64,000 bases of DNA. Source: Streptomyces sp. NBC_00259. Lineage in GTDB: Bacteria; Actinomycetota; Actinomycetes; Streptomycetales; Streptomycetaceae. Positions 32,345 to 40,686 of this stretch are shown here, piece by piece. The stretch spans positions 2,852,001 through 2,916,000 of the forward strand of contig NZ_CP108080.1 in NCBI RefSeq assembly GCF_036181745.1, given 5' to 3'. Made by a program: the position numbers and the translations under genes. Numbering within the stretch: position 1 is the stretch's first letter; each line of letters starts with the position of its first letter. The notes below the pieces were generated by a model. The model searched no databases and was not told the origin of the DNA. It saw only the letters and a list, made by a program, of their open reading frames with translations.

Positions 32345-32372
32345 CGCACGCCGTTTGCTACGGTGTGACGAA

Positions 32373-32413
32373 CCCGACGAGACGCGCCGTACCGGGCATC
32401 GCAAAGACGACGC
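32373..32413 (+). promoter_or_regulatory. guanidine-III (ykkC-III) riboswitch aptamer
   Basis: The 41-nt element has the same length and the same key blocks as the known guanidine-III aptamer: CCCGACGAG, GCGCCGTACCGGG and AAGACGACGC. CCCG/CGGG can form the first helix; GCGCCGT pairs with the 3' end of the element, with one C-A mismatch. It lies 37 bp before the ATG of an SMR exporter. GCACC at 32412-32416 can instead pair with GGTGC at 32440-32444 and hide the GGAGG ribosome site, so ligand binding should free translation. The identification rests on sequence match and on the guanidinium-exporter gene that follows. Confidence 0.85.
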
Positions 32414-32449
32414 ACCCCGCACGAAGTCCGCGTCTCGGAGGTGCCTGTC

Positions 32450-32770
32450 ATGGCCTGGGTTCTGCTTGTTCTCGCCGGTCTGCTCGAAGTCGGCTGGTCG
32501 ATCGGGATGAAGTTCACCGAGGGGTTCACCCGGCTGTGGCCCAGCGTGTTCACGGCCGCCGGGATCGTCGCGAGCATGCTGCTCCTGTCGCACGCCGCCA
32601 GGACACTGCCGATCGGTACGGCGTACGGCGTCTGGGTCGGCATCGGAGCGGCGGGCGCGGCGATCGTCGGCATGGTCGTCCTCGGGGAGCCGGCGACCGC
32701 CGCCCGGATCTTCTTCGTCGTTCTCCTGCTCGTCGCAGTGGTGGGCCTGAAGGCCACCTCGGGGCACTGA
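32450..32770 (+). CDS. gdx: SMR-family guanidinium exporter (Gdx/SugE type)
   Basis: This 106-residue, four-helix membrane protein of the small multidrug resistance family contains the essential glutamate in LAGLLEVGWSIGMKF and the Gdx-type pattern WS..KFTEGFTRLWPS. SMR subunits work as antiparallel dimers that exchange guanidinium for protons. The ATG at 32450 has GGAGG eight bases upstream; the GTG three codons earlier overlaps that ribosome site. The guanidine-III riboswitch immediately upstream fixes the likely substrate. It is a single SMR gene with no partner subunit, and it is convergent with the penicillin-binding protein gene. Confidence 0.92.
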   Translation: MAWVLLVLAGLLEVGWSIGMKFTEGFTRLWPSVFTAAGIVASMLLLSHAARTLPIGTAYGVWVGIGAAGAAIVGMVVLGEPATAARIFFVVLLLVAVVGLKATSGH

Positions 32771-32812
32771 TCGCGCGGTACTCGGCCCTCAAGGCCCTGA
32801 ACCGGCCGGCGC

Positions 32813-35287
32813 TCACAGCCTTCGGGGCATGACACCCCAGCCGCCGGGGCCGCCCGTCCCCTGGGCGTCCCCGCCGGAGCCGCCGTCGGTCGTCCTTCCC
32901 CGGGGGTCGGCGCCGCCCTGCGTCGTTCCGCCCTGGCTCGCGCCGCCGTTCGCCGGGCCGCCCGTCGTGGGGAACGGACCGGTCGGATAGTCCCCGGAGG
33001 GGCCGCCGTTCGTGGGACCGCCGGCCGACGGGAATCCACCGTCCGTCGGCGACCCGCCGTCCGTCGGGCTGCCGCCCGTGTCCGCGCCGCCGTTCGACGG
33101 CGACTGCGACTGGCCCTGCGACTGACCCTGCGACTGGCCCTGCGGCCGGCCGTCCTCGGTCCGGCCGTCGGTCTCCGGCGGGCCCGACGACCCCTCCTCG
33201 GGCTCCTCCTGCTCGTCCGGCGGGTACATCTCCTCCCCCGCGCCCGGCGCGAGCATCAGATCGAAGTCCTCGGCCTCGGAACCCGACAGCGCGGCCGCCG
33301 TGAACTGGCCCCAGATACCGGCGGGCGCCCCGCCACCGTTGATCCGCGACAGACCCAGCGCCCCGTACAGCGACTTCTGCACACCTGTGTCCGGATCCTG
33401 GCCCATGACGGCGACGACGGTCGCCAGGTCGGGGGTGTAGCCGGCGAACCAGGCCGCCTTGTCGCCCTCGGCCGTGCCGGTCTTCCCGGCGGCCGGCCGG
33501 CCCGCGGACAGCGCCGCCATGCCCGAACCCTGCCGCACCACGCCCATCAGGACCGACGTGGTGGTGTCCGCGGCCTCCCTGCTGATGACCTGCCTGCTCG
33601 GGACCTCGGGCAGTTCCAGCTCGACACCGTCCTTGGTGATCCTCTCGACGAGCGAGTACGTGCCGTGCCTGCCGTGGTTGGCGAGCGTCGCGTACGCCTC
33701 CGCCATGTCGAGGACGCTCGCGGTCGCCACCCCCAGCGCGATCGACGGAGTCGCCGTCAGATCCGGCGTGCTCTCCGGCACACCGAGGGCGATCGCGGTC
33801 TCCCGCACCCTTCGCGGGCCGACGTCCTGGGCGAGCTGCGCGTACACCGAGTTGACCGACCGGTCCGTGGCCATACGGACGGAGAGCGGACCGTACGAGA
33901 TGTTGTCCTCGTTCTCCGGGGCGTAGCCCGTCGGCCCGTACCGGCCCTGGACCTCACGCCGGTCGCTGCCGTCGTACAGCGTGTTGGGCGTGATACGGCG
34001 GCCGTCCTGCGTCATGGAGCCGTTCTCGACGGCCGCGGCGAGGACGAACGGCTTGAAGGTGGAGCCGACCTGGTAGTCGCGGCGGGTGGCGTTGTTGACG
34101 TACTGCTTCGTGTAGTCGATGCCGCCGTACATGGCGACGACCCGGCCGCTCGCCGGGTCGATGGACGCACCGCCCACGCGGACGTTCCGGTCGGCGGACC
34201 GGCCCGGATCGCGCCGGGACGTCACATGCTGGTCGACGGCCGCGGCGAAGGCGTCCTGCTTCTTCCGCTCCAGCGTGGTCGTGATCCGGTAGCCGCCGCG
34301 GGCCAGGGTCTTCTCGTCGAGGATCCCGCTGCCGGTGATCCAGTCCTCGACGGCCTGGACGATGTAGCCGCGCTGCCCGGACAGCCCCGTCGCGGGGCCG
34401 CCGGTGTGCGGCATCGGGAAGATCATGGTGGCCCGGTCGGCGGCGGACAGCCAGTCCTCCTTCACCATGCCGTCGAGCGTGTAGTTCCAGCGCGCCAGCG
34501 CCCTGGGCCGGTTCTCGGGATGGGCGGCGAGGTCGTACGCGCTCGGCGCGTTGAGCAGCGAGGCGAGATACGCGCCCTCGGCGGAGTCGATCGCGCTGAC
34601 GTCCTTGCCGTAGTACGCGTGCGAGGCGGCCTGGATGCCGTAGGCGTTGCGTCCGAAGTAGCTGGTGTTGAGATAGCCCGTCAGGATGTCCGCCTTGCTC
34701 TCCTCCCGGTCGAGCTTGATCGCGATGAAGAACTCCTTCACCTTCCGGGTGACGGTCTGCTCCTGGCCCAGGTAGTAGTTCTTGACGTACTGCTGGGTGA
34801 TGGTGGAGCCGGACTGCCTGCCCTTGCCGGTGACCGTGTTCCACGCGCCGCGGACCATGGCCTCCGGATCGATGGCACGTTCGGAGTAGAAGTCACGGTC
34901 CTCTGCGGCGAGTACGGCGTGCTGGACGGCCACCGGGACCTGGGAGAGCTGGACGTTCTGCCGGTTGACCTCTCCGTCGCGGGCGATCTGGGTGCCGTCC
35001 TTGTAGAGGTACACGTTGGACTGGGCGATGGCGGCGGAGTTCGCGGGCGGAATGTCGACGAGCAGGTAGCCGGTGACGAAGCCGCCGATCAGGACCAGCG
35101 CGAACAGCAGGAACGCACCGCACGTCATCCGCCAGGTGGGGACGAGACGACGCAGGCCGGTGCGCCTGGGCCTGGACGTCCCGCCCGGTGCGTCGCTTCG
35201 GCCCTTCCCGCCAGGCGGGCCCGGGACGGAACCGACGATCGTCGGATCCCTCGGGTCCCGGCGCTGCTGCTGTGGCTCGTCGGTCAT
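32813..35287 (-). CDS. bifunctional class A penicillin-binding protein
   Basis: This 824-residue enzyme polymerises and cross-links peptidoglycan. After a short cytoplasmic tail and a membrane helix (FLLFALVLIGGFVTGYLLV) comes the glycosyltransferase domain (AEDRDFYSE and SGSTITQQYVKNYYLG), then the transpeptidase domain with active-site Ser in STFK, SVN as the second motif, and KTGT as the third. The last ~110 residues are an unusual Gly/Ser/Pro/Thr-rich tail containing repeated GQSQ and GGSPTD units. It starts with ATG 35287 and is convergent with the gdx gene. Domain order is standard for PBP1-type proteins; the repeat tail is strain-variable in character. Confidence 0.95.
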   Translation of the reverse strand: MTDEPQQQRRDPRDPTIVGSVPGPPGGKGRSDAPGGTSRPRRTGLRRLVPTWRMTCGAFLLFALVLIGGFVTGYLLVDIPPANSAAIAQSNVYLYKDGTQIARDGEVNRQNVQLSQVPVAVQHAVLAAEDRDFYSERAIDPEAMVRGAWNTVTGKGRQSGSTITQQYVKNYYLGQEQTVTRKVKEFFIAIKLDREESKADILTGYLNTSYFGRNAYGIQAASHAYYGKDVSAIDSAEGAYLASLLNAPSAYDLAAHPENRPRALARWNYTLDGMVKEDWLSAADRATMIFPMPHTGGPATGLSGQRGYIVQAVEDWITGSGILDEKTLARGGYRITTTLERKKQDAFAAAVDQHVTSRRDPGRSADRNVRVGGASIDPASGRVVAMYGGIDYTKQYVNNATRRDYQVGSTFKPFVLAAAVENGSMTQDGRRITPNTLYDGSDRREVQGRYGPTGYAPENEDNISYGPLSVRMATDRSVNSVYAQLAQDVGPRRVRETAIALGVPESTPDLTATPSIALGVATASVLDMAEAYATLANHGRHGTYSLVERITKDGVELELPEVPSRQVISREAADTTTSVLMGVVRQGSGMAALSAGRPAAGKTGTAEGDKAAWFAGYTPDLATVVAVMGQDPDTGVQKSLYGALGLSRINGGGAPAGIWGQFTAAALSGSEAEDFDLMLAPGAGEEMYPPDEQEEPEEGSSGPPETDGRTEDGRPQGQSQGQSQGQSQSPSNGGADTGGSPTDGGSPTDGGFPSAGGPTNGGPSGDYPTGPFPTTGGPANGGASQGGTTQGGADPRGRTTDGGSGGDAQGTGGPGGWGVMPRRL

Positions 35288-35455
35288 GTCTGTGGGGACT
35301 CCTCGGCGCCGGCCGGGGGCGCACCCGCACCCTCCGGCCCAACAGTGTCATTTCGGGTGATTCGCTTGGTGTGCCCATACTGCACTTCTCGCCCTGTTAA
35401 CCCCCGGATGCCCGGCCGAAATACGGTCGCGGCGGCCCGTTCCGCTGGGCTAGGG

Positions 35456-35545
35456 TCGTGCGCTTTGGTGCCGCACGGAGACGTCGGTCGTGCGCTTCGG
35501 CGCCGCACGCAGACGTCGTGCGCTTCGGCGCCGACACGGAGCGGA
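35456..35545. repeat. degenerate tandem repeat in the promoter region of the ABC-2 exporter
   Basis: A unit beginning TCGTGCGCTT(T/C)GG(T/C)GCCG occurs at 35456, 35488 and 35516. The repeats fall directly upstream of the first permease start and just after a possible -10 element (TAGGGT, 35451-35456), so they may form part of the 5' untranslated region. Confidence 0.65.
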
Positions 35546-35561
35546 ACGGAGAGGAGCTGTG

Positions 35562-36362
35562 GTGCGGCTCTACGCGGTTGTCGCGACAGGCGGGTTCCGG
35601 CGCTATGCGACGTACCGAGTGGCAACGGCGGCGGGCGTGTTCACCAACACCGTCTTCGGTTTCATCATGGCCTACACCTATATCGCCCTGTGGGACCAAC
35701 GACCGCACCTCGGCGGGTACGACCTCCCCGAGGCGCTCACCTATGTGTGGCTGGGCCAGGCCCTGCTGATGACCTGCGCCATGATGGGTGGCGGTTTCGA
35801 GGACGAACTGATCGAACGGATCAGGACCGGCGACATCGCCATCGACCTCTACCGCCCCGCCGACCTCCAACTCTTCTGGCTCGCGAGCGACTTGGGACGG
35901 GCAGCCTTCCATCTGCTGGGCCGCGGCATCGTCCCCGTCCTGCTCGGCAGCCTCGCCTTCGACCTCGCACTGCCGGCGTCCCCACTCAGCTGGCTCGCGT
36001 TCCTGCTCGCCGTGACACTCGGCGTGGTGGTGAGCTTCGCCGTCCGCTACCTGGTGGCACTGTCGGCGTTCTGGCTGATGGACGGCGCAGGAGTCATCCA
36101 GATCACCTGGCTGGCAGGGCTGTTCTTCTCCGGGATGCTGCTGCCGCTCACCCTCTTCCCCGGCGCACTCGGCGAACTGGCACGGGTCCTGCCCTGGTCC
36201 TCACTGCTCCAGATCCCGGTGGACGTCCTCCTGGGCAAGCACACCGGATGGGGACTCGTGCAGGCATACGCCTTCCAGTTGAGCTGGGCGGCGGCACTCC
36301 TCGGCGCCGGACGCCTCCTCCAGACGATCGCGACGAGGAGAGTGGTGGTCCAGGGTGGCTGA
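35562..36362 (+). CDS. ABC-2 family exporter permease, first subunit
   Basis: This 266-residue integral membrane protein (PF06182/ABC-2 family type) has about six hydrophobic segments: FRRYATYRVATAAGVFTNT at the N-terminus, then GFIMAYTYIALW and further segments to LQTIATRRVVVQGG. GTG 35562 is chosen because GAGGAG lies five bases upstream; a longer frame encodes an Arg-rich, atypical extension that overlaps a repeat. Its stop overlaps the next permease gene. With the second permease and ATPase it forms a three-gene exporter operon of unknown substrate, found widely in actinomycetes. Confidence 0.88.
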   Translation: MRLYAVVATGGFRRYATYRVATAAGVFTNTVFGFIMAYTYIALWDQRPHLGGYDLPEALTYVWLGQALLMTCAMMGGGFEDELIERIRTGDIAIDLYRPADLQLFWLASDLGRAAFHLLGRGIVPVLLGSLAFDLALPASPLSWLAFLLAVTLGVVVSFAVRYLVALSAFWLMDGAGVIQITWLAGLFFSGMLLPLTLFPGALGELARVLPWSSLLQIPVDVLLGKHTGWGLVQAYAFQLSWAAALLGAGRLLQTIATRRVVVQGG

Positions 36363-37179
36363 GCGACTGCCGGCCCTACGGTCCGGCCTGCGGGCCTACG
36401 GGCTCATCGCCGTCATGTGGATGCGCTCCACCATGACCTACCGGGCGTCCTTCGCCATGACGGCGCTCGGGAACTTCGCCGCCACCGCGTTCGACTTCCT
36501 CGTCATCCTGCTGATGTTCGCGCACGTCGACACCCTCGGCGGGTACAGCCTGCCCGAGATCGCGCTCCTGTACGGGGCCTCGGGCACCGCGTTCGGCATC
36601 GCCGACCTCGTCATGGGCTCCATGGACCGGCTCGGACGACGCGTACGCGACGGCACCCTGGACACCCTGCTCGTCCGGCCCGCCCCCGTACTCGCCCAGG
36701 TCGCGGCGGACCGGTTCGCACTCCGCCGGCTCGGCCGGATCACCCAGGGCCTCCTGGTCCTCGGCTACGCCCTGTTCGCACTCGACATCGCCTGGACACC
36801 GCTCAAAGCCGCCATGGTGCCGATGATGCTGCTGAGCGGGGCGGCCGTCTTCGCCGCGATGTTCGTGGCCGGCGCGGCGTTCCAGTTCGTCGCCCAGGAC
36901 GCCGCGGAGGTGCAGAACTCCTTCACGTACGGCGGGAACACGCTCCTGCAGTACCCGCCGACCGTCTTCGCCAAGGATCTGGTGCGCGGCGTGACCTTCG
37001 TCGTCCCGCTCGCCTTCGTCAACTGGCTGCCCGCGCTGTACGTGCTCGGCCGCCCCTATCCACTGGACCTGCCCCGCGGGCTGGCCTTCGCACCGCCGCT
37101 CGTCGCGGCCGTGTGCTGTGCGCTCGCCGGACTCGCATGGCGGGCGGGCCTTCGTTCGTACCGGAGCACGGGGAGCTGA
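36355..37179 (+). CDS. ABC-2 family exporter permease, second subunit (DUF990-like)
   Basis: This 274-residue permease resembles the DUF990/ABC-2 type proteins that pair with the preceding permease. It has about six hydrophobic segments, including FAATAFDFLVILLMFAHV near residue 40, and a conserved cytoplasmic turn near MGSMDRLGRRVRDGTLDTLLV. It starts at GTG, overlapping the previous gene by eight bases, and ends 3 bp before the ATPase gene. The exported compound is unknown. Confidence 0.88.
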   Translation: MAERLPALRSGLRAYGLIAVMWMRSTMTYRASFAMTALGNFAATAFDFLVILLMFAHVDTLGGYSLPEIALLYGASGTAFGIADLVMGSMDRLGRRVRDGTLDTLLVRPAPVLAQVAADRFALRRLGRITQGLLVLGYALFALDIAWTPLKAAMVPMMLLSGAAVFAAMFVAGAAFQFVAQDAAEVQNSFTYGGNTLLQYPPTVFAKDLVRGVTFVVPLAFVNWLPALYVLGRPYPLDLPRGLAFAPPLVAAVCCALAGLAWRAGLRSYRSTGS

Positions 37180-37182
37180 ACG

Positions 37183-38229
37183 GTGACCGAGGATTTCAAG
37201 GCAGAGGACTTCAAGGCAGTCGAGGACCACGAGGGCTTCGACGACTACGAGGACTTCGGCGCGGCCGAGGCCTTCATCGAACTGGACGGCGTCGAGAAGG
37301 TCTTCGACGTACGCCGCAGAACCGGACGACTGCGCCGGGAGAAGACACAGGTACGGGCCGTGGACGGCATCAGCTTCCGGGTGCCGCGCGGCGAGGTCGT
37401 CGGCTACATCGGCCCCAACGGCGCCGGCAAGTCCACCACCATCAAGATGCTGACGGGCATCCTGACCCCCAGCGGCGGGCGGCTGCGCGTCGCCGGCATC
37501 GACCCGTCACGCGAACGGACCCGGCTGGCCCGGCGCATCGGCGTGGTCTTCGGACAGCGCACGACCCTGTGGTGGGACCTGCCGCTGATCGACTCGTACC
37601 GGCTGGTCCACCGCATGTACCGGATCCCGGACGCGCGCTACCGGGAGAACCTGGAGCGGTGCGTGGAACTGCTGGACCTTGGCGAACTCCTCAACGTGCC
37701 CGTACGGCAGCTCTCCCTCGGACAGCGCATGCGCGGCGACATCGCGGCGGCACTGCTGCACGATCCCGAGGTGCTCTACCTCGACGAGCCGACGATCGGG
37801 CTCGACGTCGTCTCCAAGGCGAAGGTCCGCGAGTTCCTGAAGGACCTGAACGCCGAACGGGCGACGACCGTGCTCCTGACCACGCACGACCTGACCGACA
37901 TCGAGCAACTGTGCAGGCGGGTCATGGTCATCGACCACGGACGGCTGGTGTACGACGGAACCCTGGCCGGACTGCACGAGGTCGGCGCGAGCGAACGGAC
38001 CCTCGTGGTCGACCTGGAGCGCCGGCTTCCGCCGATCGAGGTGGCGGGGGCCCGGCCGGTACGGGTCGAAGGCCCGCGACAGTGGCTGGCGTTCCCGGCC
38101 TCCGCGTCGGCGGCGCCGATCGTGGCGGCGATCGCGGCGGAGTATCCACTGGTGGACCTGTCGGTGCGGGAACCCGACATCGAGGCGGTGATCGCGAAGA
38201 TGTACGCGGAGCGATCGGCGGCGCTCTGA
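37183..38229 (+). CDS. ABC exporter ATP-binding protein
   Basis: This 348-residue ATPase has an acidic Glu/Asp/Phe-rich N-terminal segment (about 40 residues) before the nucleotide-binding domain. Walker A is GPNGAGKST, the Q-loop GQRTTLWWDL, the signature LSLGQRMRGD, and Walker B YLDEPTIGLD with the His in TTHDLTD. The C-terminal ~80 residues form an exporter-type regulatory domain. The GTG start follows the permease stop by 3 bp. With the two permeases it makes an ABC-2 exporter like those near daunorubicin-resistance or lipid-export genes; substrate unknown. Confidence 0.93.
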   Translation: MTEDFKAEDFKAVEDHEGFDDYEDFGAAEAFIELDGVEKVFDVRRRTGRLRREKTQVRAVDGISFRVPRGEVVGYIGPNGAGKSTTIKMLTGILTPSGGRLRVAGIDPSRERTRLARRIGVVFGQRTTLWWDLPLIDSYRLVHRMYRIPDARYRENLERCVELLDLGELLNVPVRQLSLGQRMRGDIAAALLHDPEVLYLDEPTIGLDVVSKAKVREFLKDLNAERATTVLLTTHDLTDIEQLCRRVMVIDHGRLVYDGTLAGLHEVGASERTLVVDLERRLPPIEVAGARPVRVEGPRQWLAFPASASAAPIVAAIAAEYPLVDLSVREPDIEAVIAKMYAERSAAL

Positions 38230-38320
38230 GCGACCGCGGCGGCGTGTCAGGGGCCGTGGCGGGCGTGCGAGCGGCCGCGACAGCGGTGTCAGGGACCGGC
38301 GATGTGACTAGGCTGAACGC

Positions 38321-39031
38321 ATGACGAGCGATCTTCCGGACATGCGGGCCTCCGACGCCGAGCGGGAGCAGATCGCCGAGCGGCTGCGGGACGCCGTGGC
38401 AGAGGGCCGCCTCGGCATGGACGAGTTCGAGGAACGGCTCGACGCCGCGTACAAGGCCCGTACGCACGGAGAGCTCGTACCCCTCGTACGGGACCTCCCG
38501 GCACCGGGAGGCAGCACGACAGCGGCGCTCGCCGCCACGCCCGCCGCCGCCGAGGGCGCGGTCGACTACTCACGACGGGTGGGCCAACCGGCCACGTCCA
38601 AAGGCGCGTTCGCGTTCTGGGGCGGATTCGGCCGCAAGGGCACCTGGACCGTCGCCCGCAACTTCACCGCCGTCGCCCTTCAGGCGGGCGGGGAGATCGA
38701 TCTGCGCGAGGCGAACTTCGAGGACCGCGACATCGTGATCCGCTGCATCACGATCATGGGCGGCATCCAGGTCACCGTCCCACCGGACATCCAGGTCGAC
38801 GTCAGGGGCTTCGGTTTCATGGGCGGCTTCGGCGAAGCGGGCTCCCCCACGGCCGCGACCGGCATCGCACCGGGCGCCCCCCGCGTGACGATCACCGGCT
38901 TCGCCCTGATGGGCGGCGTCGGCGTCGAACGCAAACTCCGCCGGGCCGACAAGCAGCGCCTGAAGGAGGCGCGCCGCCGCGAACGCCTGGAGAAGCGCGA
39001 GGGCGGCGAGACGCGCGGCGAACTGGACTGA
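38321..39031 (+). CDS. DUF1707 / LiaF-like wall-stress protein
   Basis: This 236-residue protein starts with a DUF1707 (SHOCT-like) domain: MRASDAEREQIAERLRDAVAEG, LGMDEFEERLDAAYKART. A low-complexity linker (about residues 70-95) leads to a beta-helix-like LiaF/DUF2154 domain with RCITIMGGIQVTVPP and FGFMGGFGEAG repeats, ending in a basic, helical tail (KQRLKEARRRERLEKRE). These proteins are associated with cell-envelope stress sensing in actinobacteria. It follows the ABC-2 exporter by 91 bp on the same strand, and could be linked to it. Confidence 0.88.
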   Translation: MTSDLPDMRASDAEREQIAERLRDAVAEGRLGMDEFEERLDAAYKARTHGELVPLVRDLPAPGGSTTAALAATPAAAEGAVDYSRRVGQPATSKGAFAFWGGFGRKGTWTVARNFTAVALQAGGEIDLREANFEDRDIVIRCITIMGGIQVTVPPDIQVDVRGFGFMGGFGEAGSPTAATGIAPGAPRVTITGFALMGGVGVERKLRRADKQRLKEARRRERLEKREGGETRGELD

Positions 39032-39050
39032 CCGTTCCGGCCCTGACGCC

Positions 39051-39096
39051 TTACGTACCGAATACCGGACGTGACCATCCGATATTCGGTTCGTTA
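39051..39096. promoter_or_regulatory. large imperfect palindrome upstream of the HNH pair
   Basis: ACCGAATA (39057-39064) and TATTCGGT (39083-39090) are perfect inverted repeats, extended outward by TTACG/CGTTA so that 12 of 14 positions match. The arms are unusually AT-rich for this genome. It is either the terminator of the DUF1707 gene or an operator for the HNH pair. Confidence 0.5.
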
Positions 39097-39144
39097 CTCC
39101 GTGCGAGGCTGCGAACACGCGGCCGGGACGGAGGGGGTTACGCG

Positions 39145-39819
39145 ATGCCGGAAAGCCCGTACACGCGCGAACGCCTTACGGAGGCGGTGGAAGCGTCACG
39201 GACGCTGACGGAGGCGCTGACGAAGCTGGGGGTGGATCCGAAAGGGCCATCGCGGCGGTATGTCCATGACCGGATGAGGCGGCTGGGCATAGACACGTCG
39301 CACTTCCAGCGGGAAGGGGTCCGCTGGACCAAGGAAGTACTCGAACCTGCAGTGGCGGCGTCGACAAGCGTGAGCGAGGTGCTGCGCCGCCTCGGGGTCG
39401 ACGTCGTCGGCGGGCAGCACACGAGCATCAGCCGCCGCATCAAGCTGTACGGCATAGACACGTCACACTTCCGACAGCCCTCCCGAGCCGGGAGGCAGCG
39501 CCGGGCGGCACCCGAAGAGCTGTTGACCGAGCAGGAACCGGCCCAGGCGCGGCGGATACGCAGCGATCGCCTCAAGCGGGCCCTCACCGCCCTGGGCGTC
39601 CCCGAGCGGTGCGCGCTCTGCGGGACGGCTCCGGTCTGGCGCGGCCACCCACTCCCGTTGGAGGTGGATCACATCGACGGGAACTGGCGCAACAACCGCG
39701 TCGAGAACCTCCGGTTCCTCTGCCCCACCTGCCATTCGACGACGGACACTTATCGCGGCCGGGGCAAGGCCCGCAGAGCCCTCGCGCGACCGGACGGTCA
39801 CGGGGGCGACGACCGATGA
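39145..39819 (+). CDS. HNH endonuclease protein with duplicated N-terminal module
   Basis: This 224-residue protein ends with an HNH nuclease: a zinc-binding CALCG, the DHIDGNWRNNRVENLRFLC segment with the catalytic His, and CPTCH. Before it stand two helical modules of about 50 residues (about 3-50 and 56-110), each ending with GIDTSHF, that look like DNA-binding helix-turn-helix units. The next gene encodes a paralogue with the same layout and overlaps it by four bases. No methylase or intron is adjacent, so it is not an ordinary restriction system. DNA cleavage guided by the repeated modules is an inference. Confidence 0.8.
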   Translation: MPESPYTRERLTEAVEASRTLTEALTKLGVDPKGPSRRYVHDRMRRLGIDTSHFQREGVRWTKEVLEPAVAASTSVSEVLRRLGVDVVGGQHTSISRRIKLYGIDTSHFRQPSRAGRQRRAAPEELLTEQEPAQARRIRSDRLKRALTALGVPERCALCGTAPVWRGHPLPLEVDHIDGNWRNNRVENLRFLCPTCHSTTDTYRGRGKARRALARPDGHGGDDR

Positions 39820-40490
39820 GCGAAAGCAGGCGGTACACACGCGAGTTGCTGGCCGAGGCCGCACGGCAGTGCCGCGATATCGACGAGGTCATCGCTTTCC
39901 TGGGCACACGCTCCCGCAGAAACCTGGGCCGCTACCTGATGCGGCGCTTCGCCCACTACGACATCGACGTGTCGCACTTCCGCCGTCGCGGCTACCGAAG
40001 GGGCGAGCCACGGCCGCCGGCCGCGGAACTCGGCCAGGCCGTGGCGAGTTCCGTTTCCCTGGCGGACACGCTCCGCCGCCTCGGCCGACCGGCAAGCACG
40101 AGCCAGCGGGCACTGCTGAAGAAGTGGATCGCCGACGACGGCCTCAACACCGCCCACTTCCTTGGCCAGGCACACCAGAGAGGCAAACCGGGCACCACCC
40201 CTGCCCTCACGGCCAAGGACGTACTCGTGAAACACGAGGGCAAGCGCCGCAGCAAGGCGGCGCACCTGCGTCGCGCCCTCAGGGAGATCGGCGTACCGGA
40301 GGAATGCGCCGAGTGCGGAACCGGTCCTGAATGGCTCGGACGCCCCATGACCCTGGAGGTCGACCACGCCAACGGCGACTGGAGTGACAACCGCGCCGAC
40401 AACCTGCGGCTGCTGTGCCCCAATTGCCACGCAATCACCAGCACATGGTGCCGAGGAGGCAGCCGCCGCAACCCGAGCCATTCTGCGTAG
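39816..40490 (+). CDS. HNH endonuclease paralogue with duplicated N-terminal module
   Basis: This 224-residue paralogue of the preceding protein begins with two modules (about residues 4-54 and 68-110), ending in DIDVSHF and LNTAHF. It finishes with an HNH domain: CAECG, then EVDHANGDWSDNRADNLRL and CPNCHA. The ATG overlaps the stop of the first HNH gene (ATGA), implying obligate co-translation. The two proteins are related but clearly diverged, so they may form a heterodimer. The genes end 50 bp before a tRNA-Leu, a common landing zone for mobile DNA. Function unknown beyond the HNH fold. Confidence 0.8.
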   Translation: MSESRRYTRELLAEAARQCRDIDEVIAFLGTRSRRNLGRYLMRRFAHYDIDVSHFRRRGYRRGEPRPPAAELGQAVASSVSLADTLRRLGRPASTSQRALLKKWIADDGLNTAHFLGQAHQRGKPGTTPALTAKDVLVKHEGKRRSKAAHLRRALREIGVPEECAECGTGPEWLGRPMTLEVDHANGDWSDNRADNLRLLCPNCHAITSTWCRGGSRRNPSHSA

Positions 40491-40539
40491 CATTCCCCCG
40501 TACCGGCAGAGTCGTCGGCCCGTTAGGATGGCGGGGCCA

Positions 40540-40623
40540 GCGGCCGTGTCGTAACAGGAAGCCGAGCTGCGTTTAGATCGCAGTGGGAGAAATCCCGTGT
40601 GGGTTCGAATCCCACCGGCCGCA
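40540..40623 (+). tRNA. tRNA-Leu (anticodon UAG)
   Basis: An 84-nt class II tRNA folds with acceptor GCGGCCG/CGGCCGC, an anticodon arm CTGCG-TTTAGAT-CGCAG giving anticodon TAG (reads CUA), a variable arm TGGGAG..CTCCC-type segment and a T arm GTGGG-TTCGAAT-CCCAC. Discriminator A is at 40623 and CCA is not encoded. UUA-reading tRNA (bldA) would have anticodon UAA; this is a different isoacceptor. A terminator follows at 40639. Confidence 0.95.
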
Positions 40624-40638
40624 CTGACCATAGATTCG

Positions 40639-40672
40639 AAAGCCCGGACCGCGGAAGTCGCGGCCGGGCTTT
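40639..40672. terminator. hairpin terminator after tRNA-Leu / rdgB
   Basis: AAAGCCCGG..CCGGGCTTT with an inner CCGCG/CGCGG stem and a 5-base loop. It lies between the tRNA and the convergent rdgB gene and can serve both. Confidence 0.85.
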
Positions 40673-40686
40673 CGGGCTACCCGCCG

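Noticed and set aside
39145..40490. Type II restriction or homing-endonuclease system
   Set aside because: No methyltransferase, intron or intein is adjacent, and two HNH proteins with duplicated modules do not fit a standard system.
40540..40623. tRNA-Leu as an attachment site of an integrated element
   Set aside because: No integrase, second copy of the tRNA 3' end or compositional boundary was found next to it.
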